NCBI RefSeq assembly: GCF_016865235.1
Contig: NZ_CP064030.1
Coordinates: 4,340,001 to 4,404,000, forward strand
Direction of reading: 5' to 3'
Source: Dyella caseinilytica
GTDB taxonomy: Bacteria > Pseudomonadota > Gammaproteobacteria > Xanthomonadales > Rhodanobacteraceae
Length of the DNA stretch: 64,000 nucleotides
A program made the position numbers and the translations under genes. Positions 45,242 through 54,485 of this stretch are shown in pieces (position 1 is the first letter of the stretch; every line of letters begins with the position of its first letter). Below the pieces are notes generated by a model. It was not told the DNA's origin. It saw nothing but the letters and a program-made list of their open reading frames with translations, and made no database searches.

Positions 45242-47449
45242 ATGGTACGAGGAACCATGGACCGAGAAAATGCACCCCTGTCGACCGAAACGCGATTCGA
45301 CGTATTGGAGGGGTTTGACGTCACGGCGCCATGGCTTGACGATGTGTGCAAGGCTTCGGATGCACATCGGAACGAACTCGGGTTTCTGGCACAAAGCATT
45401 TTTGAGCAATTCGCCCATCGTGATGGACTCTACGTACTCTTAGCACAGACGCAAACCGGCCCACAGTACGCAGGTCATCTGTTATTTGATCGGCACTTTC
45501 CACGCGCACATGTACGCCAGATGTTTATCCTTGCACCTTTTCGGCGACTCGGTGCAGCGTCGCAGTTACTTGATTATCTCCGTCAGTCGTTGACCCAAAG
45601 TTGCTTTATCTCAATCTATGCAAGGGTGGCGGAGGATCTGATCAGCGCCAATGCTTTCTGGCATAAGCAACGCTTCTATGTCCAGCGGTCAGAAAAAGGC
45701 GGAGCCTCACGAAATCGTCAGATTCTTGTCCGCTGCCATGAATTGGATTCACCGCAGCTTTTCCCCACCAGCGGACTGAATGACCACAACCCATTGGGCT
45801 TAGTGGAACCGACTGCTAGTGAGCTGCCGATGTATTTGCTGGACATGAATGTACTATTTGATGTGCAACCTCGCCGTCTACGACGCGCAGAAGTTATAGG
45901 CTTATTCCAAGCCGAGCGAATGAATTTTTGCCGCTTGGCCATCAGCAGCGAAGTTCGCGATGAGTTGCAACGCAACTTACAGGCGAGACATACGGATCCG
46001 ATGGAGGCCTACATCGAGACTTTTCCGTGCCTTCCCATAGATCAGATTAACGAAGCGGATGGCATTTTTCCAAAACTTACTGCGCTCGTTTTTCCTCAAA
46101 CAGTCGGCCAACGCTCACTGACCTCAAACGAGCGATCCGACATCCGCCATGTTATCACTGCAATTCAGCACGATTTGGCGGGCATCATCACTAACGACAC
46201 AGCCATGCTGGCCGCGGCGCCTGCAATTGAGCAAACCTACGGGATTCAAGTGCTGTCTTCTGGTGCTTTTGAGCTCGAAGAATCCGAGACGCGTAGCGAT
46301 GAAGCTTTTGAAACCGCCGAGAAAGACACACTGCGCTTGCTTTCGGTTTCCACCGATGCAGAGCCCGCTGTACGAGCTTTGCTAAGCCAAAAAATACGTT
46401 TATCTGGCTCTACGATCGCCACCAATTGGCTACCGATCGAAACTCAAGGCAGCCGCATAGCCTTTCGGTGCGCAGTTTGGAGTGGATCCAACTGCGTCGG
46501 ATATGTTACTTGGCCAGCAATCGTCACTACTGATAGCATGACTATCGCTCGTGCCGCCGTGGACGAATCGCATCCGCAAGCTATCGATGCTGCACGCATC
46601 TTGCTACTGCATTTAGTCGATCGACTTAGCAGAAGCGGGCCCTGCCAAGTGAAACTTGAGTTACCCCCACAACAATCGCATTTGCGTGAAGTAGGTTCCA
46701 TGCTCGGCTTTGTGGGGTCACCGCAGGGCCATTACTTCGTCAAGTCGGCCCTTGGCCAAGTTCTGACGCAAACGACATGGAGCGCTGGCCGGGCGGCCCT
46801 AGCCGCGAAGGGTGGTCCGCGACTGCCTGCTCAAGCGCCGACGTTTAGCGGGCCTGACCAGCAGTTGGTTGCACACACCCCTGATGGAAATCGCGTCCAC
46901 GTTTCACTAGACCGCCTCGAATCATTGCTAGCACCAACGTTATTTTTTCTGCCCGGGCGACCCGCAATAATTACCCCTGTCCGTCGGGTCTACGCGGAAC
47001 CACTGCTCGGACACTCGCGCCAAGGCTCACTACTTCCACAGACATCGGTATCGCTTTATGCCGATCGTATCTATTTAAGCCAGCCGAGTACTCTTAAGCA
47101 CTTTAAGCGCGGAACACTCATGCTCTTCTACGAGTCCGGCAAGGATGGCGGCCGGAGCCAAATTGTCGCTGTAGCTCGCGTGCGCGAAGCCTATCTCAGA
47201 GCGTGCGACGCGTTCGCTGTATCTGATCTTCAACAGTCTGTGCTAACAACGACAAATCTTACTGACATTGGCAAATCAGCAATGAAAACCGTCACGATCT
47301 TTGACAATATTTTCCCTCTTCCTAACCCAGTCGATATCAAAGTCCTCAAACGCCTGGGCTGCGGTCGCCCTAATGATTTGATTACCACCCATGCAATATC
47401 TGACGAACAACTTCAAGCGATTCTGCAAGAGGGATTCGGCCGTGGCTAA
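45242..47449 (+). CDS. GNAT-PIN-GNAT-PUA/ASCH-like multidomain protein (about 735 aa)
   Basis: I do not know a named family for the whole chain. Visible domains: a GNAT acetyltransferase fold at about 45-165 (HVRQMFILAPFRRLGAASQL is motif A, with ISANAFWHKQRFY); a PIN nuclease fold at about 197-345 with acidic residues in MYLLDMNVLFD, SSEVRDELQ, SDIRHVITA and IITNDTAML; a second degenerate GNAT at about 385-505 (RAAVDESHPQAIDAARILLL, SMLGFVGSPQGHYFVK); and a C-terminal PUA/ASCH/EVE-like barrel at about 575-735 (FKRGTLMLFYESGKDGGRSQ, IVAVARVREAY). It should combine RNA cleavage with acetyl transfer or CoA sensing. The start is ATG 45242 (AGGTGGGG upstream); ATG 45257 is an alternative. It overlaps the next gene by 8 bases. 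Confidence 0.8.
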   Translation: MVRGTMDRENAPLSTETRFDVLEGFDVTAPWLDDVCKASDAHRNELGFLAQSIFEQFAHRDGLYVLLAQTQTGPQYAGHLLFDRHFPRAHVRQMFILAPFRRLGAASQLLDYLRQSLTQSCFISIYARVAEDLISANAFWHKQRFYVQRSEKGGASRNRQILVRCHELDSPQLFPTSGLNDHNPLGLVEPTASELPMYLLDMNVLFDVQPRRLRRAEVIGLFQAERMNFCRLAISSEVRDELQRNLQARHTDPMEAYIETFPCLPIDQINEADGIFPKLTALVFPQTVGQRSLTSNERSDIRHVITAIQHDLAGIITNDTAMLAAAPAIEQTYGIQVLSSGAFELEESETRSDEAFETAEKDTLRLLSVSTDAEPAVRALLSQKIRLSGSTIATNWLPIETQGSRIAFRCAVWSGSNCVGYVTWPAIVTTDSMTIARAAVDESHPQAIDAARILLLHLVDRLSRSGPCQVKLELPPQQSHLREVGSMLGFVGSPQGHYFVKSALGQVLTQTTWSAGRAALAAKGGPRLPAQAPTFSGPDQQLVAHTPDGNRVHVSLDRLESLLAPTLFFLPGRPAIITPVRRVYAEPLLGHSRQGSLLPQTSVSLYADRIYLSQPSTLKHFKRGTLMLFYESGKDGGRSQIVAVARVREAYLRACDAFAVSDLQQSVLTTTNLTDIGKSAMKTVTIFDNIFPLPNPVDIKVLKRLGCGRPNDLITTHAISDEQLQAILQEGFGRG

Positions 47450-47876
47450 TAACGAACACATCCTGATCTCTCTTGAACCACGTCACGCGGACAACATTTT
47501 CGCCGGACACAAACGAGTCGAATTGAGGCGGCGCCCCATGAATGTCTCTCCGGGAGACACGCTTTGGATCTATGTCAAGCTGCCGATCGGATCAATTGTT
47601 GGTCACGCAAAAATTGGCAAGGTCCACACATCTTCTCCTACCGCATTGTGGCGGCGCTACGGCCCCGTGTCTGGATTGTCGAAGCTTGAATTCTTCGAGT
47701 ATTTTAGAGAGGCGGAGCAAGGAATTGCGTTGGTTCTTGAGCAATCTACACGTCTACGCATTTCCCTATCACTTGAGGCATTGAGAAAGGTAGATGGGGG
47801 GTTCCAGCCACCGCAGTTCTTCGCTCGCTTGACATCTGAGCATCCATTGCATGAAGCCGTTACTGCTTCGAACTAG
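47442..47876 (+). CDS. ASCH-domain protein (144 aa)
   Basis: An ASCH/PUA-like domain protein. It begins with GTG at 47442 (VANNEHILISLEPRHADNIF) after an AGAGGG site, and has the GHKRVELRRRPMNVSPGDTL ligand-pocket strand and the WIYVKLPIGSIVGHAKIG barrel strand. ASCH proteins bind RNA or modified nucleotides, and some are nucleases. The 8-base overlap with the GNAT-PIN gene indicates coupled translation and joint function. It could be an antidote, an RNA reader or a second effector. Confidence 0.82.
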   Translation: MANNEHILISLEPRHADNIFAGHKRVELRRRPMNVSPGDTLWIYVKLPIGSIVGHAKIGKVHTSSPTALWRRYGPVSGLSKLEFFEYFREAEQGIALVLEQSTRLRISLSLEALRKVDGGFQPPQFFARLTSEHPLHEAVTASN

Positions 47877-47903
47877 CCATTAACAAGAGCGAGCATCTAA
47901 ACA

Positions 47904-48341
47904 ATGCCCGGGGAAAGCGAGACAGCTCGGTGGGATTTCATTAATGCGCTTGACGAGGAATACCTCACGGGAGGAGTAATACTCTCCGAATGGTGTGTTT
48001 TCATCGTTCGCTCAGCCGACGAAGCGTTCGTATCGGGAGCGTTCTTGGCGTCGATATTGACAGCAGTTGCTGGCATAGAGACCTATCTGCGCTCTGAAAG
48101 TAGCCAGATGTCCCGACAGACGCTCGCCAAACTAATCGACGAAAGTGAGCTACGTCAGAAGCACATCTCCGAATTGCACATTTTGCGTCAATATCGGAAT
48201 CGATGGGCACACGTTAACGATACAGGCCACGATACATCGTTGATAGCCGATCCCGGGAAGCATGAAAAGGAATTGGAAACGATGGCTGCCTTTTCTGCGC
48301 GGCTATTGCGCAAGACGATCTACGCCAATCGGTGCGTATAG
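47904..48341 (+). CDS. HEPN-like protein (145 aa)
   Basis: An all-helical small protein with the sequence HILRQYRNRWAHVNDTGHDT near residue 95, which fits the RX4-6H motif of HEPN ribonucleases (R-NRWA-H). The preceding helices (SADEAFVSGAFLASILTAVA, GIETYLRSESSQMSRQTLAK) fit the HEPN bundle of the MAE_28990/DUF4145 or RiboL-PSP type. It follows the ASCH gene by 27 bases. With the PIN protein and the ASCH protein it makes a three-gene group of predicted RNA-acting proteins. The motif is clear, but the family assignment is tentative. Confidence 0.65.
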   Translation: MPGESETARWDFINALDEEYLTGGVILSEWCVFIVRSADEAFVSGAFLASILTAVAGIETYLRSESSQMSRQTLAKLIDESELRQKHISELHILRQYRNRWAHVNDTGHDTSLIADPGKHEKELETMAAFSARLLRKTIYANRCV

Positions 48342-48421
48342 GGCGTTTTTCAATAATTTCGTGTGCAAAAATATTTAAATACATATCACGACAATGAGAG
48401 CTAACAGTAGCTCTTGCGCTC

Positions 48422-48568
48422 ATGCTGACGCTATCAGTCTCATCCGAAACCGGAGCTTTCGTGACTTCTTCCAACTCTCCACTAGAACACTTGGCCGCTT
48501 TTCTCATCACCCTACTGATCGGCCTTCTCGCTGGGTTTTGCAAAAGCATGGGTACTGACATGGCCTAG
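48422..48568 (+). CDS. Possible 48-residue single-span membrane protein
   Basis: ATG 48422 opens a 48-codon frame that ends at TAG 48566-48568. The product has a polar N-terminus (MLTLSVSSETGAFVTSS) and one hydrophobic helix (LAAFLITLLIGLLAGFC) with a short polar tail. It is too short for a firm call and no ribosome-binding site is strong. The size and single helix resemble small type I toxins or holin-like peptides. It lies between the HEPN-like gene and a long hairpin. Confidence 0.35.
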   Translation: MLTLSVSSETGAFVTSSNSPLEHLAAFLITLLIGLLAGFCKSMGTDMA

Positions 48569-48610
48569 CCATCCATCTCTTTTAGCGAATAAATTTCTCC
48601 AAGCACACAT

Positions 48611-48642
48611 GCATAAAGCCCGGCATCCGCCGGGCTTTATGC
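48611..48642 (+). terminator. 14-bp perfect hairpin before the DUF932 gene
   Basis: GCATAAAGCCCGGC pairs perfectly with GCCGGGCTTTATGC around an ATCC loop. A CGTTTCTAC tail lacks a strong T run, so it may be a bidirectional terminator or a structured 5' leader of the DUF932 gene (start 48670). Confidence 0.6.
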
Positions 48643-48669
48643 GTTTCTACTCCCTAAAAGGATTTCGTC

Positions 48670-49662
48670 ATGCATCTCGTTCAATCCATGGCTTACGTCA
48701 ATGCAAAGCCTTGGCACGGACTCGGTCATCGCCTTGCTCCAAATCAACCGCTAGATATCTGGGCCAAGCAAGCCGGCATGGATTGGTCAATTGAAACTGC
48801 CGATGTACAGTTCGTTGACGGTCAACCCTCTGCCGGATCACGCCACGTCTTTCCAGGGCAGAAGGTGCTCTATCGCTCTGACACCAAGACGCCGCTGTCC
48901 GTTGTATCCAGTCGCTACAAAGTCGTGCAGCCCGCAGAGATCCTGGAGTTCTATCGAGATCTTACAGACGTCGGAGGTTACGAGCTGGAGACAGCGGGAG
49001 TCCTAAAAGATGGTAAAAAGCTTTGGGCACTCGCTCGCACAAACCAAACGATGACCCTGAAAGGAAACGACACGGTCAATGGCTATCTGCTTTTGGCAAC
49101 TGCATGTGATGGCACCCTAGCTACTACAGCTCAGTTCACATCCATTCGAGTGGTTTGCAACAACACGCTTTCCATAGCCCTTGGGGAGGGTTTAGGAGCC
49201 ATAAAGGTGTCGCACCGAAGTGATTTCGACGCGCAAGCCGTGAAGCAACAAATGGGGATTGCCACTGCGCCGTGGCAAGATTTCTCCGATTACGTTAAGG
49301 AGCTGGCCAACTGCCGAATCGCTGAGAAGACCGTTAACTCGTTCCTGGCCAAAGTCTTTGTGCTTCCCGAGAAGATTTTGTCCTATCTTGCTACGGATCC
49401 CTCTCTAGGCAACGCCGCTGCACCGACGACCAATGAGCGGGCTATTAATAGAACGAAAGAGCTGTATCTGGGTCAGGGTGTGGGAAGCGATCTACCGACA
49501 TCTAAAGGTACAGCATGGGGCCTTCTCAATAGTGTCACAGAGTACGTTGATCATCATCGACGCTCACGTAGTAACGATCATCGGCAAGATGCCGCCTGGT
49601 TCGGTCACGGAGCTATGCTAAAGCAACGCGCGTGGGACGAAGCCTTGAAGCTCGTGATGTGA
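48670..49662 (+). CDS. DUF932 (phage/plasmid-like TIGR03299) protein (330 aa)
   Basis: A protein typical of plasmids, islands and phages; function unknown. Family features are the start NAKPWHGLGHRLAPNQPLDI, the KVLYRSDTKTPLSVVSSRYK segment, the FTSIRVVCNNTLSIALGEGL motif and the C-terminal GTAWGLLNSVTEYVDHHRRS region. ATG 48670 has AAGGA 8 bases upstream. A terminator follows directly. Confidence 0.9.
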   Translation: MHLVQSMAYVNAKPWHGLGHRLAPNQPLDIWAKQAGMDWSIETADVQFVDGQPSAGSRHVFPGQKVLYRSDTKTPLSVVSSRYKVVQPAEILEFYRDLTDVGGYELETAGVLKDGKKLWALARTNQTMTLKGNDTVNGYLLLATACDGTLATTAQFTSIRVVCNNTLSIALGEGLGAIKVSHRSDFDAQAVKQQMGIATAPWQDFSDYVKELANCRIAEKTVNSFLAKVFVLPEKILSYLATDPSLGNAAAPTTNERAINRTKELYLGQGVGSDLPTSKGTAWGLLNSVTEYVDHHRRSRSNDHRQDAAWFGHGAMLKQRAWDEALKLVM

Positions 49663-49667
49663 TGGAA

Positions 49668-49696
49668 AAGGGGCTGCCGTAACAAAGCAGCCCCTT
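49668..49696 (+). terminator. Terminator between the DUF932 gene and the res gene
   Basis: AAGGGGCTGC (49668-49677) pairs with GCAGCCCCTT (49687-49696) around a CGTAACAAA loop. It ends 17 bases from the convergent res stop codon and may serve both directions. Confidence 0.85.
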
Positions 49697-49713
49697 GTGA
49701 GATATGCCATAAC

Positions 49714-52329
49714 TTATTTTTGTTTGCTTTTGTAGTCGCTGCCCAGTGAACCGGCATACAGAGCTTCCAGATTCGCCGAGTCTTTGAAGTTTGCAATGGC
49801 ATTTCGGACATCAGCACGAGTCAAGTCCAACATCCTCAATGTTTCGTCTACCTTGATAATCGACTCGATACGCCTAAAGGCGCTTAAATGCGCCTCTGCG
49901 TAGATTGCGAGACCTTGGAGCTTAGCTAGCGCATCAGACAAATGAGTTCCATGTGGGTCAACAATATCGACAGCAATTTTTCCATTTGCCTGCTCGGCAA
50001 AAAAAAGGAAGTCAGGGCGAAGAATTTCATATCGGTCACCGACTTTATAAGCGATGCCGAGTGAAGACTGCCCAGGCTGCTGGGGGTTTCGATACCAAAA
50101 GCGAAACCCGTTGCGTTTGGACTCGATTTTAATGACATCCTCTTCCCAGTCATTGAGCTTTGCTGGGTAATCACCGTTCACGTCACAAAGCAGATGGTTC
50201 TTCCATTTGGGAAGATCCATTTCTACGTTGCCCTTACGTTCCTTGGTGTGTTCGAACCTCGCCTCCGGCTTGAATAGGCCGGCATCCTGTGGCTCTTTGC
50301 TCATCTCAACGATTTGCCGGTAGGCTTCCTTTCTGTCATCGGTGAGCATCTTGATCTGGGAGCTGTATTGGCTAAGCCAAGTCCTCGCAAGAGCATCCGC
50401 CATGCCATCGAAATAAGATTGAACCTCCATGAGCAAGCTCAGAGCAGCCACCGAGACACGCGACTCAATAAGCGCTTCCTCGAAGTCGGGATCATCAGGC
50501 TCAGAGATCTTGTAAGCAAGATGGTCCACATACGTACGAGAAACATCTGGGCTGAAGATACGAGCGGCGCGACGATACACATCATCGATTACCGCCATAT
50601 CGGCATCTTCCCAGAAGTCATTGAAACTCTTCTTCTTACCCTTCAAATCCACCGTAATCGTTTCGCCTTCTACGGTCAGCACAGCTCGTCGCTTAGCATC
50701 AACCTTTTCGCTCTCATTTATTTGAAATTGATCTAGCGCATCGTGCATGGCCGCGTGAGCTATCTTTCCTGCATTGGGAAGAATGTCATCCGAAGCAAGC
50801 TCGTGTGCAAGAGCCGTCAGACGCTTTATGGGCTTTGCACCATGCTGAGGTCGAGTTTGCGAAGGCAGTGATTCAAATGCGTCCCAAATCGCTCTAGGGA
50901 CAGATGAATCGGGCTTTACCTCTACAGGATTGATGAGGATTCGCCCACTCGATGGAGGTAGCGTGTCATTACCTGTTATAAGTGCCTCTACAACAGCCTC
51001 AACGGTCTTCTTGTCGAACTTCGGCAACAGGCAGTCCACCGAATTCAAACGATCATTGCTTGGGACACGACGAGCTAAGGGGGCACGAACCATTCGACCA
51101 AGTAACTGGGTAATGTGGGTGTGGTCGCTGGCAGCACGAAACGAAACCATCACCTCAGCACGCGGGCAGTCCCAACCTGTGCTGATGGCGTCCTTAGCGA
51201 TCAGTACACGAATCCACTTTTGATCCTGCACGAGCTCTGGCGAAATGTGCGGTACATTTCGAGCACCGAACTGCTGAGTGCTATGTTCAGCCAGCACATG
51301 TGCCACGCTGCCGCTGGGAAGTTCAGGCCACTCTTGGTAAATGATGTCAAGCGCACGACCGACGTCGCTTGGATCGGGAGTATTCGGTACCTGGAGAACC
51401 ATCAATGGGATGACAGGCCTGGATTCATTTTGTTGCCGAGCATATTCGGCCCAAGCCTCGGTGGAGGCTTTCAGCTTATCAGTCGCCCGACGTACGAGGA
51501 CGGTATCGAAGTCACCGACGCCATCCGGTATTTCGAGCACGATGTTGTCCTTGATGAGGCCAGATTCCTGCACCTTCTTCGGATCAACCACTACATTTGG
51601 TAATGTAGTACGTCTCTGCGCCCCTTCCATGGCCTTGTTGAAGCGGTCGACGGTAGCTGAGATACCCCAAACTACGGGTGTACCTGGCACTCCACCTGAT
51701 CCGTTGATGATCCGCTGAACGATGGTGCTCTTTGCGTTTTGGCTGGCGGCACTGGGATTACCCATCCCCCGATGAGCTTCATCAAGCACAAAGTACAAAG
51801 TTAGATCTGGGTCTTCAATGGTATTTCGAATTGTGTCCCAAATCGTGAATGACCGAAGATCGGGACGGGTTTCGGGCAACAAATCTCCGGCATTGGCTTC
51901 CAACTCTTCTTGGTCGAAACCACGTACAAGAAGACTCTTTTTGCCCAGCTTTTGAGTATTGAGAAAGTAGACTTTCTTGGCTTCGAACTTGGCTCGATTG
52001 AAGGTGTTCTCAACCACCACCAGATCCGTGTGATTGATGCGGTCACTAGCTTCCATCAAGCGAAAGCGGGTCTGCTCATTCAAGTCTGGGCTATCGCTAA
52101 ACCAAATCACTACAGCGCCGGGGTCGCCATCAAAGTCAAACTCGTCATCGCCATGGAACAGCGCTTCAAACGTCGCGGCGGCCATCACCGTCTTACCTGC
52201 GCCGGTAACAGCCGTCAACGAGAATGCGGTGCTGTCCGCATCGGCGTGCCAGTATTTGCGCGCTCTTTTTAGGTTCTTCAGAGCGTCTCGAACGGCGTCA
52301 GTCTGATATTCCTTCAGCGTAAACTTCAT
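49714..52329 (-). CDS. res: Type III restriction enzyme, Res-type helicase-nuclease (871 aa)
   Basis: The DNA-cleaving and translocating subunit of a type III-like restriction system. SF2 helicase motifs are Walker A TGAGKT (residues 43-47), the DEAH box FVLDEAHRGMG (183-186), and motif VI ITQLLGRMVRAPLARR. Near the C-terminus RPDFLFFAEQANGKIAVDIV fits a PD-(D/E)XK nuclease. It starts 2 bases after the mod stop on the minus strand, so the two form an operon. Confidence 0.92.
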   Translation of the reverse strand: MKFTLKEYQTDAVRDALKNLKRARKYWHADADSTAFSLTAVTGAGKTVMAAATFEALFHGDDEFDFDGDPGAVVIWFSDSPDLNEQTRFRLMEASDRINHTDLVVVENTFNRAKFEAKKVYFLNTQKLGKKSLLVRGFDQEELEANAGDLLPETRPDLRSFTIWDTIRNTIEDPDLTLYFVLDEAHRGMGNPSAASQNAKSTIVQRIINGSGGVPGTPVVWGISATVDRFNKAMEGAQRRTTLPNVVVDPKKVQESGLIKDNIVLEIPDGVGDFDTVLVRRATDKLKASTEAWAEYARQQNESRPVIPLMVLQVPNTPDPSDVGRALDIIYQEWPELPSGSVAHVLAEHSTQQFGARNVPHISPELVQDQKWIRVLIAKDAISTGWDCPRAEVMVSFRAASDHTHITQLLGRMVRAPLARRVPSNDRLNSVDCLLPKFDKKTVEAVVEALITGNDTLPPSSGRILINPVEVKPDSSVPRAIWDAFESLPSQTRPQHGAKPIKRLTALAHELASDDILPNAGKIAHAAMHDALDQFQINESEKVDAKRRAVLTVEGETITVDLKGKKKSFNDFWEDADMAVIDDVYRRAARIFSPDVSRTYVDHLAYKISEPDDPDFEEALIESRVSVAALSLLMEVQSYFDGMADALARTWLSQYSSQIKMLTDDRKEAYRQIVEMSKEPQDAGLFKPEARFEHTKERKGNVEMDLPKWKNHLLCDVNGDYPAKLNDWEEDVIKIESKRNGFRFWYRNPQQPGQSSLGIAYKVGDRYEILRPDFLFFAEQANGKIAVDIVDPHGTHLSDALAKLQGLAIYAEAHLSAFRRIESIIKVDETLRMLDLTRADVRNAIANFKDSANLEALYAGSLGSDYKSKQK

Positions 52330-52331
52330 TT

Positions 52332-54485
52332 TCAGTCCCCGCTCGCAAAGCTGAAGTTAGTCAAGTAGGACTCATACAGTCGTACTGGATCCACACTTAT
52401 GGGTAAGCGTCGCGCTATGGCCTGAAAACGACGATCGTCATCAGTGACGATATAGGCAACGCGTAATCCTTCGGTCTTGTTTGCGGCTTTTATAAAGGGA
52501 GTGACTGCATCAACATCCACCAATAATCCATAAGCCTCCACCACTGCCCACCCTTCAGCGGGCAGCTTGTCGATACGTTTGCCACGACTTCCAGCGCGCA
52601 TCCAGAGGAGAGGGGCAATTCGTGAAAAGGCCATGTTGTGGCTAACGGATATGGATGTTTCGTACGTCAGAGTGAAAAACTCCGCACTTTCATTGAAGCC
52701 CTCGGCCATCGGGAATTCGTCCGTGAATTTATAGTCACCCTTTATCGGCACCCCATCTGGGGTTTTCCCGGTGATAGCCGCGGCAACGCGCGGCTTGGTA
52801 ATGTGATCACATATACCCCATTGCTCCCACTCGACATCACCCGGACGCAACCCTTCAGCGCGCAATTCGTCTTGCTGAGCCGCGGAAACCTCATTGTTCG
52901 TAACTGAAATGCATTGGCGATGCCCTCCATCTTGTCGATTGAGGCGCATTACCGCGTGTGCCGTTGTCCCCGATCCGCTGAAGAAGTCCAAAATGACAGC
53001 CTCACGCTTATCGGCAACTACGAATCTCAAGGCGTCCTCAACGGCATATAGCGATTTGGGGAAGGGAAATCGACGCCCGGGAATTAGCGCGGAAATCAAG
53101 TTCGTCCCACCAGTTTCGGCATTGTGAGATTTCATATTCCACACACGCTTAGGAGAAGTTCCCGCGCTTGTTCCAACTGACACATGACCAACAACTGAGC
53201 CATCCTCCAACCGACCAGTTATGGTGATGTCACCAGATCTAATCTTGGCGATTACGCCCGTCTGTAAATATTGAATCGACCCAGTCTTTTTTGCGGGCTT
53301 CCAGTTGTTGACACGGACGAACCCGTCCGCCCAATTTCTGCGAAGAACCTCTGGGGTTAATCCCCAGAGCATTTCCGTACCATCCGGTTTCAAGGGCCAC
53401 AATGCGACAGTCCCGCTTGGAGCTTTCACGGATTGGCGGGGAATATCTGGCGTGATGGCGTCACCAATAGAATGGATTTGGCCTGAGCCAGCACTCACGA
53501 AAATTGGATAGAACTGATTGGGACGCGCGGACCTGACACTTGTTGGCTCTCGTCGCCTGAGCAGTAACCACTCAATAGGCGCCATTTCCTGCGCAGCATT
53601 TCTTGTATCATCGTCGCTGCCACTAGGTAGCATATTGCTTTTCCACCACTTAACTGTGGCGGAGCCAAAGAAGACAAAGAAAATATTTTCTTCCACGCGT
53701 GAAAATCGACCAGGCCGGACCGCACCTTTTGCACTGATGACACTCGTGACCATTGAGACGTCACCATCAGGAAAGATTTGTTCCAGCAAAAGGCCAAGCC
53801 GGAGATATTCTTTTTCGTCTATGGTCACGATGAGGACGGAGTTGTCTGGATTCAGCAACTCTTTTGCCAACAGCAAACGGCGCTCCATGAACGCAAGCCA
53901 TTTGCTATGCCGATACAGATCATCCCCTTCGACATAATCGTTGTTGTATTTCCAGTCCTTCGCACCCGTGTTATACGGTGGGTCGATGTAGATCGCATCG
54001 ACCTTGCCTCGGTGTGTATAGGTCAATGCCTTCAAAACATGAAAATTTTCACCATTAATTACTGTGTGAAATGGTTTGCCGCTGCCACGCTTGACCTTTC
54101 CAGTACTGACCAAGCCCGGATAAATCCTGTCGCGAAACTCAGCCACCACTACTAGGTCATCTACCAGCGCGGACTTGGCTTCTACATCCCCTATGCCCAG
54201 CGACTCCAGATCGGCGACCTTGCCGTCGCCGATCTTACGAATGGCTTTCACTTGCCAGAGTTGTTGCTTGCCTTTATTTGTTGAACCTCGTTTCGGTAAC
54301 TCTCTTACCTTGTCGCCCTTGCGAACAGGACGCTGTGGCAATTCAACAGCTTCGGGACGATGCCGCTCAAAGTTCAAACCGAAGGATAGTCGCCCTGACA
54401 GCACCTTGAACTCACGGTCCAAGTCCGCTCCCAACTGAGGATCTTTCGCTTTGGCTTGGCCAATCAGGTCTGTTAGTCGTGACAC
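52332..54485 (-). CDS. mod: Type III DNA methyltransferase, Mod (717 aa)
   Basis: A beta-class amino methyltransferase. Motif IV AIYIDPPYNTGA (DPPY at 168-171) precedes motif I ILDFFSGSGTTAHAVM (501-508), the order of type III Mod subunits acting on N6-adenine or N4-cytosine. Between them (about 250-490) lies the target-recognition domain that sets the sequence specificity, which I cannot predict. It starts at a GTG preceded by AAGGA. No simple repeat tract that would suggest phase variation is visible. Confidence 0.93.
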   Translation of the reverse strand: MSRLTDLIGQAKAKDPQLGADLDREFKVLSGRLSFGLNFERHRPEAVELPQRPVRKGDKVRELPKRGSTNKGKQQLWQVKAIRKIGDGKVADLESLGIGDVEAKSALVDDLVVVAEFRDRIYPGLVSTGKVKRGSGKPFHTVINGENFHVLKALTYTHRGKVDAIYIDPPYNTGAKDWKYNNDYVEGDDLYRHSKWLAFMERRLLLAKELLNPDNSVLIVTIDEKEYLRLGLLLEQIFPDGDVSMVTSVISAKGAVRPGRFSRVEENIFFVFFGSATVKWWKSNMLPSGSDDDTRNAAQEMAPIEWLLLRRREPTSVRSARPNQFYPIFVSAGSGQIHSIGDAITPDIPRQSVKAPSGTVALWPLKPDGTEMLWGLTPEVLRRNWADGFVRVNNWKPAKKTGSIQYLQTGVIAKIRSGDITITGRLEDGSVVGHVSVGTSAGTSPKRVWNMKSHNAETGGTNLISALIPGRRFPFPKSLYAVEDALRFVVADKREAVILDFFSGSGTTAHAVMRLNRQDGGHRQCISVTNNEVSAAQQDELRAEGLRPGDVEWEQWGICDHITKPRVAAAITGKTPDGVPIKGDYKFTDEFPMAEGFNESAEFFTLTYETSISVSHNMAFSRIAPLLWMRAGSRGKRIDKLPAEGWAVVEAYGLLVDVDAVTPFIKAANKTEGLRVAYIVTDDDRRFQAIARRLPISVDPVRLYESYLTNFSFASGD

